Part shown: piece by piece, positions 9,293 to 20,416 of the stretch
Numbering within the stretch: position 1 is the stretch's first letter
Layout: each line of letters opens with the position of its first letter
Assembly (NCBI GenBank): GCA_019112765.1
Contig: DXIU01000040.1
Coordinates: forward strand, 1-64,000
Direction: 5' to 3'
DNA from: Candidatus Mediterraneibacter norwichensis
Lineage (GTDB): Bacteria; Bacillota; Clostridia; Lachnospirales; Lachnospiraceae
DNA length: 64,000 nt
Notes under the pieces: generated by a model
What the model was told of the DNA's origin: nothing
What the model saw: only the letters and a program-made list of their open reading frames with translations
The model's database searches: none
Position numbers and translations under genes: made by a program

Positions 9293-9886
9293 CTATCCGA
9301 ACAGCATCCGGTTTACCTGATCTGACAGTTCCTCTTTCATAGAATCAAATATCGCCTTTATTCCACAGTTTTCTTCAATTCCTCCATATATAAGGAGGAA
9401 CCCTCCATCGAGCTCCGCCGGTTCCGGCGACAGCACGAGGCTTCCGCCTTTTACCGCCGCGGCAGTTTTCACCTTTCCGGAAAAACCTTCCGGCATCCGG
9501 TCAAGATCTCTCTTCGCAAAACAGATAACCCCTTCTCCTGGAAGAATATATTTCTCCAGTATTTTTTCCAGCAAAACAAAATACGCCTCACTGTCCAGAT
9601 TCAGCACTTTTTCATAAGCCGTCTGTATTACACAGTGAATTGCCTCCTGCTTTGCTTCAAGATATGCCTGTTTTCTGCGCATATCCATGGAAGCTTCCGC
9701 CCGTTTTTCATATTCTGCCGCTTCCCGCTCTGCACGTTTTTCGATCTCTGCGGCTCTGACATCCGCCGCTTCCCGGGCAGATGCCAGAGCCGCTTCAGAA
9801 TCTTTCTGTGCTTTTTCCAGAATTTCCGCGGCAGACTGCTGTGCTTCTTCCAGAATCCGGGCCTTCATTTTATCCAGTCCACTCAT
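9293..9886 (-). CDS. ntpE: V-type ATP synthase subunit E
   Basis: Peripheral-stalk subunit that pairs with the 102-residue coiled coil encoded at 12513-12821 to hold the head against rotation. The 197 residues begin with a long charged coiled coil (ILEEAQQSAAEILEKAQKDSEA in parts). They end in the globular head-binding domain with GGSLVLSPEPAELDGGFLLIYGGIEENC-like segments. Located between K and C, as in Enterococcus. Confidence 0.9.
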   Translation of the reverse strand: MSGLDKMKARILEEAQQSAAEILEKAQKDSEAALASAREAADVRAAEIEKRAEREAAEYEKRAEASMDMRRKQAYLEAKQEAIHCVIQTAYEKVLNLDSEAYFVLLEKILEKYILPGEGVICFAKRDLDRMPEGFSGKVKTAAAVKGGSLVLSPEPAELDGGFLLIYGGIEENCGIKAIFDSMKEELSDQVNRMLFG

Positions 9887-9972
9887 ATTTCACGCTCTCC
9901 TTTTTACGCGCTCCGCACTTCTTTTTACTTTCTGTTTCCGCGCCTCTTTCCTGCGTTTTTACACCTGGTTTC

Positions 9973-12476
<2,504 letters not shown>

Positions 12477-12512
12477 AGTCACATCCCTCCTTTGCCTGTT
12501 TTCTTTCCAGAA

Positions 12513-12821
12513 CTATACAAGCAGGGAAATCACAAGGTCCACTGCCTCTTCTTTTTTCTTCTCCGCAGCCGATTTCAGCTGCCGGATCTCTTTTTCCAGA
12601 AGGATTTCTGCTTCCGCCTCTTTCAGCCGGGCCTTTTCTTCCGTCTGACGGGCCAGTTCCTCCGCTCTCTCTCTGGCTTCCGCGATAGTCTTCTCCTCAA
12701 TCTGCCGGGCTTTCGTTTCAGTCTGCTCCGCTGTTATCACGCTCTTTTCCCGGGCTTCTTTTACAATCTCATCTGCCCGGGCTTCTGCCGCGCGGATTTC
12801 CCGGATTGTCTCTTCCACCAT
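12513..12821 (-). CDS. ntpF: V-type ATP synthase peripheral-stalk coiled-coil subunit (G/H)
   Basis: First gene of the V-ATPase operon. The 102-residue product is almost entirely charged heptad-like helix (REIRAAEARADEIVKEAREK, EEKARLKEAEAEILLEKEI), as in subunit G/NtpF, which pairs with subunit E in the peripheral stalk. The full order F-I-K-E-C-G-A-B-D equals that of the Enterococcus hirae ntp operon, without NtpH and NtpJ at the end. The gap to subunit I is 36 bases. Confidence 0.85.
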   Translation of the reverse strand: MVEETIREIRAAEARADEIVKEAREKSVITAEQTETKARQIEEKTIAEARERAEELARQTEEKARLKEAEAEILLEKEIRQLKSAAEKKKEEAVDLVISLLV

Positions 12822-12939
12822 ACGTCACGCACCACCTTCCCTGCCGCTCTGTAAAATACATCCTTTTTATCATTTCCTGTTCCATCCATATTCATACGGA
12901 CGATATTTTGGGCAGATTTTAACAAATCAATTTACGAAT

Positions 12940-12968
12940 ATTATATACCAGGTCAGCAGAATATTCAA
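12940..12968 (-). promoter_or_regulatory. Promoter of the V-ATPase operon
   Basis: Minus strand: -35 TTGAAT (12968-12963), 17-base spacer, -10 TATAAT (12945-12940). It lies about 120 bases before the first V-ATPase gene and downstream of the trmL terminator. Confidence 0.7.
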
Positions 12969-12978
12969 AACATTTATC

Positions 12979-13018
12979 AAAAAACGGGCATCTGGCAGTC
13001 TTTTTTGCCATTGCCCGT
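12979..13018 (-). terminator. Rho-independent terminator after trmL
   Basis: Minus strand: ACGGGCA (13018-13012), an inner GGC/GCC pair, then TGCCCGT (12990-12984), followed by TTTTTTG. It separates trmL from the V-ATPase promoter. Confidence 0.8.
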
Positions 13019-13030
13019 GAAAATATATCC

Positions 13031-13534
13031 TTATTCTGTTATATCCGTCCATTTCAGACGGTGCAGACTGCCTGTTTCCTGCAGTCCCGGAAAGCCATTC
13101 TGCCGGAGCGCCTCATACAGGATTATAGCGGCGGAATTCCCCAGATTCAGCGAACGGATTCCGTTTCCCATGGGAATCCTCACACAGCGCTCCTCATTTT
13201 CCACAAGAATTTCTTCCGGAATCCCCGCGCTTTCTTTTCCGAACATAATATAGCAGTCCGGTTCATAGGACACCTCCGTATACATCCTCCTGGCCTTCGT
13301 TGTGGCCATATAAATTCTGGCTCCGGGATTTCTCTCAAGGAAATCCTGATAGTCAATATACGTAGTTACATCCAGATCCTTCCAGTAGTCCATTCCCGCC
13401 CGCTTCAGCGCCTTCTCGGACAGATGAAATCCCAGAGGCTCAATCAGATGAAGCCGCGCGCCGGCGGCCACACATGTTCTTCCGATATTTCCCGTATTAG
13501 CCGGAATTTCCGGCTCCAGAAGCACAATATTCAT
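13031..13534 (-). CDS. trmL: tRNA (cytidine/uridine-34-2'-O)-methyltransferase TrmL
   Basis: SPOUT-family enzyme that 2'-O-methylates the wobble base of tRNA-Leu. The 167 residues start MNIVLLEPEIPANTGNIGRT and contain the trefoil-knot SAM site segments FGKESAGIPEEIL, RIPMGNGIRSLNLGNSAAI. Start set at ATG 13534 because AAGGAG precedes it. The open frame upstream (to 13624) is only translation of a hairpin repeat. It follows the aminotransferase across that hairpin. Confidence 0.94.
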   Translation of the reverse strand: MNIVLLEPEIPANTGNIGRTCVAAGARLHLIEPLGFHLSEKALKRAGMDYWKDLDVTTYIDYQDFLERNPGARIYMATTKARRMYTEVSYEPDCYIMFGKESAGIPEEILVENEERCVRIPMGNGIRSLNLGNSAAIILYEALRQNGFPGLQETGSLHRLKWTDITE

Positions 13535-13555
13535 TATATTCTGACTCCTTATCTC

Positions 13556-13595
13556 AAAGGGGTCAGACCCTTTTGGAAAGGGGTCTGACCCCTTT
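13556..13595. repeat. GGGGTC hairpin repeat between the aminotransferase and trmL
   Basis: Perfect 15-base inverted repeat AAAGGGGTCAGACCC / GGGTCTGACCCCTTT with a 10-base loop, itself a near-duplicate of its own arm. On the plus strand it ends in TTTTTC, on the minus strand in TTTGAG. It lies inside an apparent operon. Related in core to the hairpins at 4783, 29912 and 52296. Confidence 0.65.
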
Positions 13596-13616
13596 TTCTC
13601 AAATTGTCTCTGTTGT

Positions 13617-14792
13617 CTATACATTTCGCTCAGCTCTCAGGCGCTGAATAAAATGTTCCACACGGCCCAGAGCTTCTTTCAGGTCTTCTATGGAATATGC
13701 GTAGGATATTCTCAGGAATCCCTCGCCGCATTCGCCGAATGCGGTTCCCGGAACGACTGCCACTTTTTCTTCCATCAGCAGTCTTTCGGCAAATTCTTCA
13801 GAGCTCATGCCGAATTCTTTAATACTTGGAAATACGTAAAATGCGCCGAAGGGTTCAAAGCACTCCAGTCCCATCCGTTCAAATTCGTGCATCAGGAACC
13901 TTCTTCTCTGATTGTAGGATCTGCGCATTTCCTGTACTTCATCCTCACAGCTGCGCAGTCCTTCCACCGCCGCGTACTGGCTGTTTGTCGGCGCGCACAT
14001 AATAGCAAACTGATGCAGCTTTGTCATCTGCCCGATAATCTGCGCCGGACCGCAGCAGTATCCCAGTCTCCATCCGGTCATGGCAAAGCCTTTGGAAAAT
14101 CCATTGATCACAATGGTACGCTCCCGCATTCCCGGAAGACTCGCAATCGAAACGTGTTCCGTGCCGTATGTAAGCTCTGAATAAATCTCATCGGACATTA
14201 CATACAGGTCATGCTTTCTTATAAACTCTGCAACCGGTTCCAGATCCTCTCTGGTCATTATCGACCCGGTCGGGTTGTTCGGAAACGGCATGATAAGAAC
14301 TTTCGTTTTCGGGGTTGTATGCTTCTCCAGATCCTCCACGGTCAGTTTGAATTCATTTTCATACTGAAGGGGCACCACAACAGGCACGCCGTCAGCCATA
14401 ACCGTACAGGGCAGATAGGATACATAACTGGGCTGGGGAATCAGAACCTCATCCCCCGGATCCAGCATACAGCGCAGACCAATGTCTATAGCCTCGCTTC
14501 CTCCTACCGTAACCAGCGTCTCATGTTTCGGATCGTAGGACACATGGATCTTCCGCTCCAGATAGAGGCAGATCTCATTTCTCAGCTCCTGCAGTCCTGC
14601 GTTGGATGTATAAAATGTTTTCCCTTTTTCCAGTGTAAATATACCTTCCTCGCGGATTCTCCACGGAGTATCAAAATCCGGTTCTCCCACGCCCAGAGAA
14701 ATTGCGTCCTCCATCTCGTTTGCCACATCAAAAAACTTACGGATCCCGGAAGGCTGAATATCTATGATCTTTTTTGATAATGGATTTCTCAT
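13617..14792 (-). CDS. PLP-dependent class I/II aminotransferase (AlaT/PatA-like)
   Basis: Fold-type I aminotransferase of 391 residues, probably making alanine or another amino acid from its 2-oxo acid. Visible features: substrate segment SLGVGEPDFDTPW near residue 35, PNNPTG near 172, and the PLP-lysine motif NGFSKGFAMTGWRLGY with Lys about 235. The final arginine region is GEGFLRISYA. Its ATG overlaps the stop of the upstream Lrp-type regulator by one base (TAATG). The pair resembles Bacillus subtilis alaR-alaT; substrate assignment is inference from that. Confidence 0.88.
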   Translation of the reverse strand: MRNPLSKKIIDIQPSGIRKFFDVANEMEDAISLGVGEPDFDTPWRIREEGIFTLEKGKTFYTSNAGLQELRNEICLYLERKIHVSYDPKHETLVTVGGSEAIDIGLRCMLDPGDEVLIPQPSYVSYLPCTVMADGVPVVVPLQYENEFKLTVEDLEKHTTPKTKVLIMPFPNNPTGSIMTREDLEPVAEFIRKHDLYVMSDEIYSELTYGTEHVSIASLPGMRERTIVINGFSKGFAMTGWRLGYCCGPAQIIGQMTKLHQFAIMCAPTNSQYAAVEGLRSCEDEVQEMRRSYNQRRRFLMHEFERMGLECFEPFGAFYVFPSIKEFGMSSEEFAERLLMEEKVAVVPGTAFGECGEGFLRISYAYSIEDLKEALGRVEHFIQRLRAERNV

Positions 14793-15295
14793 TACGGTGT
14801 CACCAGCATCCTTTCCGACTCCTTGCGGGGAACCATAATTGTCCCGTGGTCTTTGTATTTTTTCAGGATAAAGTGTGTCGCCGTGCTCAGCACTTCATCA
14901 ATGGGAGAAAGCTTCTCGGATACAAACCGGGAAACCTCTTTCAGCGTCTTGCCTTCAATTGTCACAAGCAGATCGTAGCTTCCGGAAATCAGGTACACGG
15001 AATACACCTCCGGATAATTGTAGATCCGCTCCGCGATCCGGTCAAATCCCCGGTCTCTCTGCGGCGTTACACGGACCTCGATCAGCGCGGTTACCATCTC
15101 CACGCCTGCCTTATCCCAGTCAATCAGTGTATGATAGCCGCAGATGATTTTCTCTTTCTCCATCTCGGCCATTTCATTTGCCACATCCGTCTCGTTTACT
15201 CCCAGCATAACCGCAAGCTCGCCCAGATCCACGCAGCTGTTCTTTTCAATATCTTTCAATATTTCCATTCTCAGAGTTTCTTTTCTGTCGCTCAT
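14792..15295 (-). CDS. Lrp/AsnC family transcriptional regulator (AlaR-like)
   Basis: Feast/famine regulator of 167 residues. The N-terminal winged helix covers about residues 5-60 (LRMEILKDIEKNSCVDLGEL in parts, then the recognition region NETDVANEMAEMEKEKIICGYHT). The C-terminal RAM ligand domain starts VTALIEVRVTPQRDRGF and includes VYLISGSYDLLVTIEG. Translationally coupled to the aminotransferase it likely controls. AGGAGG precedes the ATG at 15295. Confidence 0.9.
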   Translation of the reverse strand: MSDRKETLRMEILKDIEKNSCVDLGELAVMLGVNETDVANEMAEMEKEKIICGYHTLIDWDKAGVEMVTALIEVRVTPQRDRGFDRIAERIYNYPEVYSVYLISGSYDLLVTIEGKTLKEVSRFVSEKLSPIDEVLSTATHFILKKYKDHGTIMVPRKESERMLVTP

Positions 15296-15310
15296 AATGT
15301 TCCCTCCTGT

Positions 15311-16351
15311 TTATGAAATAGATTTTCCCGATTTATTTCCAAAAGGCCGGTCCTGCCGCCAGCACATCAGACTGTCCGGAGCGGGCCGGTCCAGATATCT
15401 TCTCTCGTCTCCGCTTGTGATCACCCGCGCGTTCTGCGCTCTGGCAATCCCAAGCCTGCCGGCTCGCGCGCCCGCCTTCTCCAGAACCCCCATCAGTTCT
15501 TCCGCATGCTCTGTAGCGATCAGGTAACTTCCCGCCGAGGTCATCTGATAGGGATTGATCTGAAAATACTCACAGATCTCCACCGTCTCCTGCTTCAGCG
15601 CCATAGCCTCCATGCTCACTTCCAGGCCTGTTCCCGATATCTCCGCCATCTCCCACAGCGCAGCCAGAATACCGCCGCTGCCGATCTGGCGGGCTGCGGA
15701 AATCAGCCTTCCGCCGCCGGACGCTTCCGCCCGGCACCCGGCAAGGATCTGTTCCGGCATCACCAGATCACTCTGAAGCGCTCTGGCCTGTCCGAGAAAC
15801 GAAGGGACAAATCTTTCCGCCAGCTCCTCTTCTGCTTCGTCCAGAATATGCAGCATCCCTTCCAGCCCTGTATATCCGCAGAGCAGGATCTCCTGTCCGG
15901 GTCTCATAATTCCGGTAAATTCCCGGCTGTCAGCCGCCCCGGCAGCATCTGCCAGAACTACCATCCGCCGGACTGCCGGATTCACCTCGCCCTGCAGACA
16001 GGTAAGTTCTGTTCCCATCCGTCCGCAGACTTCCTGCGCCCCGCGTGCCGCCGCCGCAAGCATCTCTTCTTCTGTTTCCTCCGGAAACAGAATCCGCAGG
16101 GATACTCCCTGAGGCGTCACACCCCGGGCCGCAAGATTTCCTGCCGCCTGAAGCACCGCGTACCGGGCCGTCCGGGGAGAATCCCCTGTAACGGAAGCGC
16201 TGCTCCAGACAGCAGCGTCTTCCGAAGCCAGGCGCAGGCCGGAACAGTTTTCTTCCGGAGACGGACGGAAAACCGAATGCCGCATTTCTGTATGAAGTTG
16301 TCTCTTCACGGACCGGTTCCAGGCCGTCTGTGTAATATTACCCGTTTTCAT
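15311..16351 (-). CDS. AIR synthase (PurM/HypE)-fold protein
   Basis: 346-residue protein with the PurM-like ATP-binding fold. It has an N-terminal half with SVTGDSPRTARYAVLQAAGNLAARGVTP-type glycine/alanine helices, and a C-terminal half with IGSGGILAALWEMAEISGTGLEV, the HypE/SelD/PurM pattern (in parts: GGILAALWEMAE). It belongs to the AIR-synthase-related group linked to hydrogenase maturation HypE, but no hydrogenase genes are near. Start at ATG 16351 behind GAGGAGG. It overlaps the end of the VanW gene by 14 bases and precedes the AlaR-like gene by 15. Function unknown. Confidence 0.75.
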   Translation of the reverse strand: MKTGNITQTAWNRSVKRQLHTEMRHSVFRPSPEENCSGLRLASEDAAVWSSASVTGDSPRTARYAVLQAAGNLAARGVTPQGVSLRILFPEETEEEMLAAAARGAQEVCGRMGTELTCLQGEVNPAVRRMVVLADAAGAADSREFTGIMRPGQEILLCGYTGLEGMLHILDEAEEELAERFVPSFLGQARALQSDLVMPEQILAGCRAEASGGGRLISAARQIGSGGILAALWEMAEISGTGLEVSMEAMALKQETVEICEYFQINPYQMTSAGSYLIATEHAEELMGVLEKAGARAGRLGIARAQNARVITSGDERRYLDRPAPDSLMCWRQDRPFGNKSGKSIS

Positions 16352-17930
16352 CGGTCTCCTCCTCTGTTCCGCCGCTTCCTTCTGTATCTTCCCCATCCTG
16401 TGTTCCGCCGCCTTCCTTCTGGCTGCGTTTCTCAGCAATCCGGTTCATCACCGCTGTTATCGTTTCCTCATCCTGCGTATTCACTGCCTCTTCCATCTGC
16501 GCAGTCTCCTCCGCGTCATCTGACGCTGTTCCCACTGCCACGACTCTGTCCGTGGCCAGATAATAACTGTAATTGACCGCCTCCCGGCTGATCTCTTCGC
16601 CGTTTTCTGTTACGATCTTCCACAGCTGGGCAGTGTGTCCGGCCGTACCCTCGCTCTCTGTGTACATGGTTCCTATCTTTTCTGCCACTGCCACATAGGT
16701 GGTATGCTCCGGCTCTATGGTTTCCAGAGTCTCACTTTCATATTCCACTGTCCGTCCGGAAGGGCGGTATTCTTTTCCGTAAATGTAAAACGTAATTGTC
16801 CCGTTTCCGGCTTCCGCCCCGATATAAACCGGATTTTCCAGATTATTCTTAAATTTCAGATCTTTTACGCCTTCCGCTACAGCGGCATCCCGGGACGGAT
16901 CCACGTAAGACACCATCATAGAGTGCTCACACCGCTCCGTAATCTCAAGCTCGGCGTAGAGAAGCGCATTATACAGTGTAGTTGTCACCTGGCAGATACC
17001 TCCGCCCATGGACTCCACCACTTCATTGCCTGCATAAGAAGGCGCAGGCGCATATCCGTTTTCTTCTGTGTAGGGAGCTGTCTGTTCACTGGCTGATATT
17101 TCCTCTCCGGGCTGAAGCAATATGCCGTTTATATGAGCGGCTCCGGATCCTATATTCTTACTTCGTCCCTCTGAGCTTCCGGCATAACTGGTGCTGTATG
17201 TGCCCAGTACATCTGTAATATCTTCCAGATCCTCAGCCACAATGTCTGCCCGGGCTTCCTCCAGCACAGCCTGCACCTGCCCGCCTTTTTTGTCCCATCC
17301 GCTGCCAAGCAGATCATTCACAGCCGCCACTGTCTTTTCCAGGTCCAGCGCCTCTCCGGGCACATCCTCCTGTATGACCGCCGCGCCGTCCTTCCGGATA
17401 ATCGCCGCATTTTCCGGAGCGTCCAGAATACTGCCCATGCGGGTCCGGAGCACCTCTCCGGCTGACGCCTCTGTGATCTGATACTGCACAGGATAAGTTT
17501 TCTGTCCGCCTTTTTCCGAAGCTCTCAGAATTTTATAGCGGTCCACAAGACTGCCTTTTTTGCCGTAGTCTGCTGCCTGCTCTGTAATTTTCTCCAGATC
17601 TTTCACCGAAACTCCCAGTTCTCTGAGGGTCGCCCTTGCTTCCCTCCCGTCGTCCAGCGTGAAAACAATCAGTTCTCCGGACACCTGATCTGCTGCGGCC
17701 GTAACCGCAGATTCCGCCTCTTCTGCCGTCATGCCGGATACATCTGTCTCTCCGATAAAGACACCGTCAATAATAATATCCGGATCATATTTCTCAACTG
17801 TGCGCCGAAGCAGACTGTTTATAACAAGGATAACAATAAGAGCGGCCAGAGCCGCAAAAATTCCCAGAATTACAGTCCTTCTGCGCACTGCCGCAGCGCG
17901 CCTCTTTGTTGTCTGTTTCTTCTTTCCCAT
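16338..17930 (-). CDS. VanW family protein with peptidoglycan-binding-like domains
   Basis: Membrane-anchored extracytoplasmic protein of 530 residues. A basic N-terminus and one transmembrane helix (about residues 20-41) are followed by a PG-binding_4-type region starting GVFIGETDVSGMTAEEAESA. The VanW domain follows, with VVESMGGGICQVTTTLYNA (in parts: GGGICQVTTTLYNAL) and CEHSMMVSYVDPSRDAAVAEG (DPSRDAAVAEG). A Glu/Gly/Thr-rich low-complexity tail ends the protein. VanW is an accessory family named from VanB clusters but common in Clostridia without resistance genes. First of a probable five-gene operon. Confidence 0.88.
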   Translation of the reverse strand: MGKKKQTTKRRAAAVRRRTVILGIFAALAALIVILVINSLLRRTVEKYDPDIIIDGVFIGETDVSGMTAEEAESAVTAAADQVSGELIVFTLDDGREARATLRELGVSVKDLEKITEQAADYGKKGSLVDRYKILRASEKGGQKTYPVQYQITEASAGEVLRTRMGSILDAPENAAIIRKDGAAVIQEDVPGEALDLEKTVAAVNDLLGSGWDKKGGQVQAVLEEARADIVAEDLEDITDVLGTYSTSYAGSSEGRSKNIGSGAAHINGILLQPGEEISASEQTAPYTEENGYAPAPSYAGNEVVESMGGGICQVTTTLYNALLYAELEITERCEHSMMVSYVDPSRDAAVAEGVKDLKFKNNLENPVYIGAEAGNGTITFYIYGKEYRPSGRTVEYESETLETIEPEHTTYVAVAEKIGTMYTESEGTAGHTAQLWKIVTENGEEISREAVNYSYYLATDRVVAVGTASDDAEETAQMEEAVNTQDEETITAVMNRIAEKRSQKEGGGTQDGEDTEGSGGTEEETDENG

Positions 17931-18030
17931 TCCTGTCAGCTCCGCCCCGTTTCTGATCCCGAATCCGGCCGGACCGCTTTCGTCCGCGCCTTACATTTCT
18001 GTATTCTGATATATCGCTCTGCGCCGTATT

Positions 18031-18132
18031 TTATACAATATACGGCACAACCATCGTAATAATCATTGCCGCCACAATTCCTATAATGATAATAGATATG
18101 ATTCGCCTGATCTTTTTATCATAAAAATTCAT
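18031..18132 (-). CDS. 33-residue single-helix membrane protein
   Basis: A short frame, ATG 18132 to TAA, preceded by GGAGAGGAG. It encodes MNFYDKKIRRIISI followed by an Ile/Val/Met-rich helix ending VVPYIV. The positive residues precede a roughly 20-residue hydrophobic stretch, so the N-terminus should stay in the cytoplasm. It lies 22 bases downstream of the radical SAM gene on the same strand. I do not recognise it by name. The strong ribosome-binding site and helix pattern argue that it is real. Confidence 0.6.
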   Translation of the reverse strand: MNFYDKKIRRIISIIIIGIVAAMIITMVVPYIV

Positions 18133-18153
18133 ATTTTTCTTTTCTCCTCTCCA

Positions 18154-19875
18154 TCATCTGCCGTCATTGCCGGAATCATCAACGCAGAAAACCGCCGCGT
18201 CATTTGTCAGCCTGTTTCTGCTCCGGTAATCGAACAGCAGCAGCCTCCCCCGCACTCTCTCCAGATGTGTCATCTTGCGGAGCTGGTTCCTGTCAAAGCC
18301 CTCATATCCTTTCAGATAACGGAATTCTTCTGCTTCCCTTTTATAAAAAGCAGAGGCTTCCTCTCTTGACACCCGGCTTTCTCCCAGAAAGTCCGGGCGG
18401 TTTTTCACATTATCCCTCAAATACAGGTCCAATGTCAACCACTCCCGGTATTCTTCTGTATTTTTCACCGGATGCTTCCGGATAAACTGATACAGAATCT
18501 CATATCTGGCCAGCCTGGAATGGCTGACTTTTAACAGGCCGGCAGATTCGTAGTACAGCGCAAGGGCTTCATACATGGCAAAGGGCGAGGAAAACTCTTT
18601 CTCCAGATGATCCAGCGTATGCCGGAACTGTGCGCTGTTATAGTAGACCTCCACCATCTCCTCCACCTGCTTAAGCCGGATAATGTCTTCGTAGGAAAGC
18701 CATTTTGTGGAAAGGACTTCATAAGGAGGACGGTCCTGGTAAATCAGCCCGTATTCCTGTGCTTTGTCATGCATGAGAGATCCTTTGAGCACTTTAAGAA
18801 ATCCGAGCTGAAGCTGATCCGGCTTCATGGCATACACACAGTTAAATGACCGGATAAAGCTTTCATAATCCTCATATGGAAGCCCTGCAATCAGATCGAG
18901 ATGCTGATGTACATTGCCGCCTTCCCGGATCCTGGCCGTAACCTGACCGACTCTGTCCAGATCCATCTTTCTTCTGATCTCGCGGATGGTCTCCCCGTTG
19001 GCCGACTGAACACCGATTTCAAGCTGTATAAGTCCGGGACGCATTTCCCGGATCAGCCGGATCTCCTCTTCATTCAGAAGATCCGCCGCCACCTCAAAAT
19101 GGAAATTTGTAATGCCTCTGTCGTGTTCTTTGATATAACTCCACACCGCCATCGCGTGATCGTGCCTGCAGTTAAAAGTCCGGTCGACGAATTTCACCTG
19201 AGACACTTCATGATCGATAAAGAACTGCAGTTCTTTTTTTACCAGTTCAATATCACGGAAACGGAGACATTTATCTATGGAAGACAGACAATAGCTGCAG
19301 GAAAACGGACATCCCCGGCTGGATTCATAGTAAATGATCCGGTTTCTGAAATCCTCAATGTGGCTGTACACAAAGGGAACCCGGCTCAGATCCATTACCG
19401 GCCGGGACGGATTGACCCGGACATTTCCCGCATCATCCCGGTACACAATGCCTCTGATCCGATCCAGAGACAGCCCCTTTTCTTCCTGACCGTGATAATA
19501 ATCCATCAGCTCAAGAAAGGTCTCTTCTCCCTCTCCGCACATAACACCGGTCAGGTGCGGGCAGGACTCCAGCATCCCGCTGCCGCTAAAAGAAACTTCC
19601 GGGCCTCCCAGCCAGATCCTGACATCCGGCAGGATCTTCGGAATCTCCGCAGTCACCTGACGGACATAACTGATATTCCACAGGTAGCAGGAAATACAGA
19701 GGATGTCCGGCTGCTGCCTGTAAATGTCCATCAGAATCTCATCGATAGTCTGGTTGATCGTATATTCCGCAATTCTGATCTCCTCTTTATATTTACACGC
19801 ATACGCCCGCAGGCTGTATACCGCGGGATTGGAATGGATATATTTCGCATTGATGGCTGCCAGTAAAATTTTCAT
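18154..19875 (-). CDS. B12-binding domain/radical SAM protein (DUF4080 type)
   Basis: 573-residue protein. The N-terminal cobalamin-binding Rossmann domain (residues 1-130) contains GGPEVSFSG and GEGEETFLEL. The radical SAM barrel has the cluster motif RGCPFSCSYCLSS (Cys189, 193, 196). The C-terminal DUF4080-like region runs from about residue 390. Such proteins use SAM and a 4Fe-4S cluster for methylation or rearrangement; the substrate of this subgroup is not known to me. Monocistronic or paired with the tiny membrane protein downstream. An AGAGGA site precedes the ATG. Confidence 0.87.
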   Translation of the reverse strand: MKILLAAINAKYIHSNPAVYSLRAYACKYKEEIRIAEYTINQTIDEILMDIYRQQPDILCISCYLWNISYVRQVTAEIPKILPDVRIWLGGPEVSFSGSGMLESCPHLTGVMCGEGEETFLELMDYYHGQEEKGLSLDRIRGIVYRDDAGNVRVNPSRPVMDLSRVPFVYSHIEDFRNRIIYYESSRGCPFSCSYCLSSIDKCLRFRDIELVKKELQFFIDHEVSQVKFVDRTFNCRHDHAMAVWSYIKEHDRGITNFHFEVAADLLNEEEIRLIREMRPGLIQLEIGVQSANGETIREIRRKMDLDRVGQVTARIREGGNVHQHLDLIAGLPYEDYESFIRSFNCVYAMKPDQLQLGFLKVLKGSLMHDKAQEYGLIYQDRPPYEVLSTKWLSYEDIIRLKQVEEMVEVYYNSAQFRHTLDHLEKEFSSPFAMYEALALYYESAGLLKVSHSRLARYEILYQFIRKHPVKNTEEYREWLTLDLYLRDNVKNRPDFLGESRVSREEASAFYKREAEEFRYLKGYEGFDRNQLRKMTHLERVRGRLLLFDYRSRNRLTNDAAVFCVDDSGNDGR

Positions 19876-19988
19876 AAAACAGATCCTCTTTTCCGGAGCA
19901 GTTCTGGTAATTCAAAAAGAATTTCCAGAAAATTTTACTATATTTTTTTTTGCAAGTAAAGAAACATGAACAAATTCATCCTCACACA

Positions 19989-20017
19989 TTGACATTTCCC
20001 ATAAAACCATGTAAAAT
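19989..20017 (+). promoter_or_regulatory. Promoter of the SRP RNA gene
   Basis: TTGACA (19989-19994), 17-base spacer, TAAAAT (20012-20017), six to eight bases before the inferred RNA start. It points opposite to both neighbouring protein genes. Confidence 0.85.
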
Positions 20018-20023
20018 TAAGGC

Positions 20024-20285
20024 TCGTGCAGCCGGGGTGTTAGCGGTACCTTGTACCTGCAATCCGCTATAGCAGGGGTGATATTGCGCAGAGGGCGGCA
20101 GTCTGCAGGGCTGCCCCCGGTAAGTGACGTTGATGTCCGGGTCTCACGCGACGGGAACCTGTGAACCGTGTCAGGCCGGGAACGGAGCAGCACTAAGCAG
20201 GACCTTCCGGGTGCCGTGAGGGTGCCTGGGCTGAGTTAACTGCCGGGGTAACGCCTGTGGACCAAGTTCGAAGCGCAATGCACGC
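20024..20285 (+). ncRNA. ffs: Signal recognition particle RNA, large bacterial type
   Basis: RNA scaffold of the SRP that pairs Ffh with nascent membrane proteins. The domain IV hairpin is recognisable as GTCAGGCCGGGAACGGAGCA near 20177-20196, with the GGAA-type loop and asymmetric bulge. The 5' part GCCGGGGTGTTAGCGGTACC forms the Alu domain found in Firmicutes. The termini pair (CGTGCA at 20025 with TGCACG ending 20284). Length of about 262 matches the roughly 270-nucleotide scRNA of Bacillus. Ends are inferred from promoter and pairing. Confidence 0.9.
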
Positions 20286-20317
20286 AAAAAAAGAAATCTT
20301 TTTTTCAATGAAATAGC

Positions 20318-20356
20318 AAAAGAGGTACATCAGTCTTCACTGCGTACCTCTTTTTT
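20318..20356 (+). terminator. Rho-independent terminator after the SRP RNA
   Basis: AAAAGAGGTAC (20318-20328), 15-base loop, GTACCTCTTTT followed by further T. The A-rich left arm makes it plausible in both directions, so it could also end tadA transcripts. Confidence 0.8.
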
Positions 20357-20416
20357 CGTCCTTTATCTGCCTTACATCTCTTATCCGCCGTACAGCGCAC
20401 CCATCCCGCTAAGCGC

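Noticed and set aside
16338-17930. Taking VanW plus the VanX-type gene as a glycopeptide resistance cluster
   Set aside because: They are 30 kb apart on opposite strands, and VanW proteins are common in Clostridia without resistance. No VanR/VanS or VanH/VanT was found.
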